From Robiginitomaculum sp. (GTDB taxonomy: Bacteria > Pseudomonadota > Alphaproteobacteria > Caulobacterales > Maricaulaceae): a stretch of 64,000 bases of DNA. Of this stretch, positions 61,668 to 64,000 are shown one piece after another. Where the stretch lies: the NCBI GenBank assembly GCA_021776565.1, contig JAJFFQ010000002.1, positions 43,805 to 107,804 on the forward strand. Reading direction: 5' to 3'. The position numbers were made by a program, and so were the translations under genes. A model generated the notes under the pieces. That model did no database searches. It saw only the letters and a program-made list of their open reading frames with translations, and was not told the DNA's origin. Positions within the stretch are counted from its first letter, which is position 1; each line of letters begins with the position of its first letter.

Positions 61668-62849
61668 TCAAAGCGCATTGCCCGCAGCAATACCACTGGC
61701 CCAGGCCCATTGAAAATTATGGCCACCCAAATGCCCGGTGACATCGACCACCTCACCAATAAAATAAAGTCCGGGTATATGTACTGCCTGCATTGTTTTT
61801 GAGGAAAGGTTGTTAGTATTAACGCCGCCCCGGGTAACTTCGGCCGTGCGAAATCCTTCGCACCCGGCCGGTTTTACTGTCCAGGCATTCACCTGTTCAG
61901 CAAAAGTCTGTAGAGCCATATCACTCATATCTGCTAACCGTATTGCGGTATTTCCTCCGGCAATAAACTGGGCCAGTCTTTGGGGCATAAAGCCCGACAA
62001 AAACCCCGCCGGGCTTTGCCTGGGATTTTCCTTACGCGCTGTCTTCACGGTTATCAGTATATCCGTTCCCGGCACCAGATTGATGGTGATGCTGTCCCCT
62101 TGTGACCAATATGAAGAAATTTGCAAAATGGACGGGCCGGACAAACCCCGATGGGTGAACAGCAGGGCTTCGGCAAATACTGTTTTATTGCAACTGACCC
62201 GGGCTTGCACGCTAACCCCGGCCAGTTTTTGCATTTCCACTTTAAGGGTATCGGCAAAGGTAAGCGGCACCAGAGCCGCATGCGGGGTGATAATATTCAG
62301 GCCAAAATGTTCTGCGATTCGGTAACCATAACTGCTGGCTCCCATCTTGGGGATCGACGGGCCACCACAGGCCACGACCAGCGCCCCGGCGGTAAAGCGT
62401 CCTTTTGATGTAGCGACAACAAAATCCTCGCCGCTTTTTTCAATCTCATGAATATCCGTCTCAAGGCGAATCACATTGCCCCCCTTTTCACACTCATCCA
62501 GCAGCATCTGGATCACTTGTCCGGCACGACCATCGCAGAACAATTGCCCTTTGGTTTTTTCATGCCAGGCAATGCCGTAAGCCTCCACCAGATCAATAAA
62601 ATCTTGCGGCGAAAACCCGGCCAGTGCTGATTTACAAAAATGCGGGTTTTGGGAAATAAAGTTCTCAGGCCCGCAATGCACATTGGTGAAATTACAACGC
62701 CCGCCACCGGAAATACGAATTTTCTCACCGGCGGCCCTGGCATGGTCAAGAATAAGAACGCGGTGCCCGCGCTGCCCGGCCCGTGCGCCGCACATCATCC
62801 CGGCAGCCCCGGCGCCCACTATTATTACGTCATATATATGCTGGCTCAT
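61668..62849 (-). CDS. NAD(P)/FAD-dependent oxidoreductase, BaiN/YhiN (HI0933) family
   Basis: YDVIIVGAGAAGMMCGARAGQRGHRVLILDHARAAGEKIRISGGGRCNFTN; GEVVDVTGHLGGHNFQWAWASG. Confidence 0.93.
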   Translation of the reverse strand: MSQHIYDVIIVGAGAAGMMCGARAGQRGHRVLILDHARAAGEKIRISGGGRCNFTNVHCGPENFISQNPHFCKSALAGFSPQDFIDLVEAYGIAWHEKTKGQLFCDGRAGQVIQMLLDECEKGGNVIRLETDIHEIEKSGEDFVVATSKGRFTAGALVVACGGPSIPKMGASSYGYRIAEHFGLNIITPHAALVPLTFADTLKVEMQKLAGVSVQARVSCNKTVFAEALLFTHRGLSGPSILQISSYWSQGDSITINLVPGTDILITVKTARKENPRQSPAGFLSGFMPQRLAQFIAGGNTAIRLADMSDMALQTFAEQVNAWTVKPAGCEGFRTAEVTRGGVNTNNLSSKTMQAVHIPGLYFIGEVVDVTGHLGGHNFQWAWASGIAAGNAL

Positions 62850-62931
62850 CTGGCTGGCATACAATGTGCAGCGACAAAATGAAAAGCCTGCTTGCAACAA
62901 AGCCAGGCAGCAGATAAAGCTGCTGCCTTGT

Positions 62932-63009
62932 CGGAGTATAGCTCAGCCTGGTTAGAGTACCGTCTTCGGAAGGCGGGGGTCGCAAGTTCAAATCTTGCTA
63001 CTCCGACCA
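62932..63009 (+). tRNA. tRNA-Pro(CGG)
   Basis: CGGAGTATAGCTCAGCCTGGTTAGAGTACCGTCTTCGGAAGGCGGGGGTCGCAAGTTCAAATCTTGCTACTCCGACCA. Confidence 0.96.
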
Positions 63010-63098
63010 TTTTTGCAATACGTTAGCATGATTGGTAAATGTAGGATTGGGCTTTGTGACGTGATATATCAGCTTAAATGCTTGACATTAGGTCGTAT

Positions 63099-63800
63099 TC
63101 AGATCGGAATTTTTTCATTTTTTGCGTTTTTCCATCGACTTTTATCCAAGTTGGCTGTTTTAGTTTCGTTTCCAGCCTCCGCCCACCTTATGGCAAGCCA
63201 CGCCGCTTCGGTAAATATATCAGGGTTCATCGCCACTTCGCGCAACTTTTTGATCGCCTTTTCCGAACATGTTACGTTTCGTACAAATGCGCCACGTGAC
63301 ATTTTTTTCAACGTAGCCTCCTGATAACATCCGGTACGAATACCGACGGCTGTCATTTCCAAGGTGTTTAGATACCGCACTATCATCCGGTATGCATTTT
63401 CAACGGTGATCTCATCAAACAGTATCTCTTGGTGCTTATTGTCGAACTGCTGCGTAAATATTTTTAGAAATTCATCTGCACCGCCATTGTCTCTGATACG
63501 CCCAAACATAGCCCTAGCTTCTAGGGTTTCTTTGTCTGTTTCAATTTTTACAATAAATTCGTGCGAGGCCATCAAACGCTGGCCTGCAGTTATTTTTTGA
63601 TTGCTATCAATCGCCGCTTTCAACTGCGCAGCAACCAATTCATTATTTTTTATCGCTTCAATGAGTTGTTTTTGCGATAAAAGTACACTTAACGCTGTAA
63701 AAAATGCCGCAAAAGCAGTTAGACCCATGGTAATAATAACAACCCATAACTGAGCATTTGTAATCATACCGTTTGCTGCGTCTACAGTACCAATGTTCAT
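63099..63800 (-). CDS. Membrane-anchored hypothetical protein, DUF4760-like
   Basis: N-terminal TM then helical domain (AYRMIVRYLNTLEMTAVGIRTGCY); ATG at 63800 preceded by GGAG. Confidence 0.6.
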   Translation of the reverse strand: MNIGTVDAANGMITNAQLWVVIITMGLTAFAAFFTALSVLLSQKQLIEAIKNNELVAAQLKAAIDSNQKITAGQRLMASHEFIVKIETDKETLEARAMFGRIRDNGGADEFLKIFTQQFDNKHQEILFDEITVENAYRMIVRYLNTLEMTAVGIRTGCYQEATLKKMSRGAFVRNVTCSEKAIKKLREVAMNPDIFTEAAWLAIRWAEAGNETKTANLDKSRWKNAKNEKIPI

Positions 63801-63821
63801 AATTTTCACAATCTCCACAAC

Positions 63822-63856
63822 AACAAAGCCCCGGTACTCAGTACCGAGGCTTTGTT
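63822..63856. terminator. Bidirectional terminator-like hairpin
   Basis: AACAAAGCC-cc-GGTAC-tca-GTACC-ga-GGCTTTGTT. Confidence 0.75.
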
Positions 63857-63876
63857 AACACTAGAGCATTTCCGGT

Positions 63877-64000
63877 TTAGTTTGATCCATATCCGCTTGC
63901 GGCAAAGAAGTTTGCACATTCCTGTTTTGAGAACAGTTCAAGGACTTTTCCGGCACTCTTCCAAACGGCATCCACAGTTCTGGGGGCCAGTCGTTTCATG
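63877..64000 (-). mobile_element. 3' end of an IS630-family transposase (truncated by window edge)
   Basis: Reverse frame MKRLAPRTVDAVWKSAGKVLELFSKQECANFFAASGYGSN* resembles the IS630 transposase C-terminus. Confidence 0.75.

Overview
Alphaproteobacterial chromosomal window, mostly housekeeping. Gene order and regulators (cckA beside fliQ/fliR/flhB, recA-alaS, CtrA-type box at ftsZ) suggest a Caulobacterales/Hyphomonadaceae-like relative; this is inference, not a phylogeny. From left to right: two tandem secreted thioredoxin-like genes, purB, a repeat-containing lipoprotein with a peptidoglycan-binding domain, trmJ, icd, a split PAS + MCP receptor pair, alaS, recA with an SOS box, cckA, flhB/fliR/fliQ, a DUF885 lipoprotein, and lpxC. 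A complete minus-strand dcw cluster follows (mraZ-rsmH-ftsL-ftsI-murE-murF-mraY-murD-ftsW-murG-murC-murB-ddl-ftsQ-ftsA-ftsZ). Next come a fused 5-oxoprolinase, a DjlA-like protein, AmpD, rnpB (RNase P RNA), polA, a small Xre regulator with two paralogous membrane proteins, an esterase and a VOC protein. A large TonB2/TtpC-type energy transduction locus follows, then tRNA-Gln(TTG), a BaiN/YhiN-type flavoprotein, tRNA-Pro(CGG), a DUF4760-like membrane protein and the 3' end of an IS630-type transposase. The most interesting items are: a single-ORF ExbB-ExbD fusion that looks like a duplicated and fused copy of the neighbouring exbB-exbD pair, with its own duplicated TonB; a run of six perfect stem-loops in the leader of the Ton operon; a ~188-bp MITE-like element; tandem strong hairpins between DUF885 and lpxC; and a palindrome in rnpB that recurs just downstream. 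No CRISPR array, complete prophage or canonical defence island was seen.
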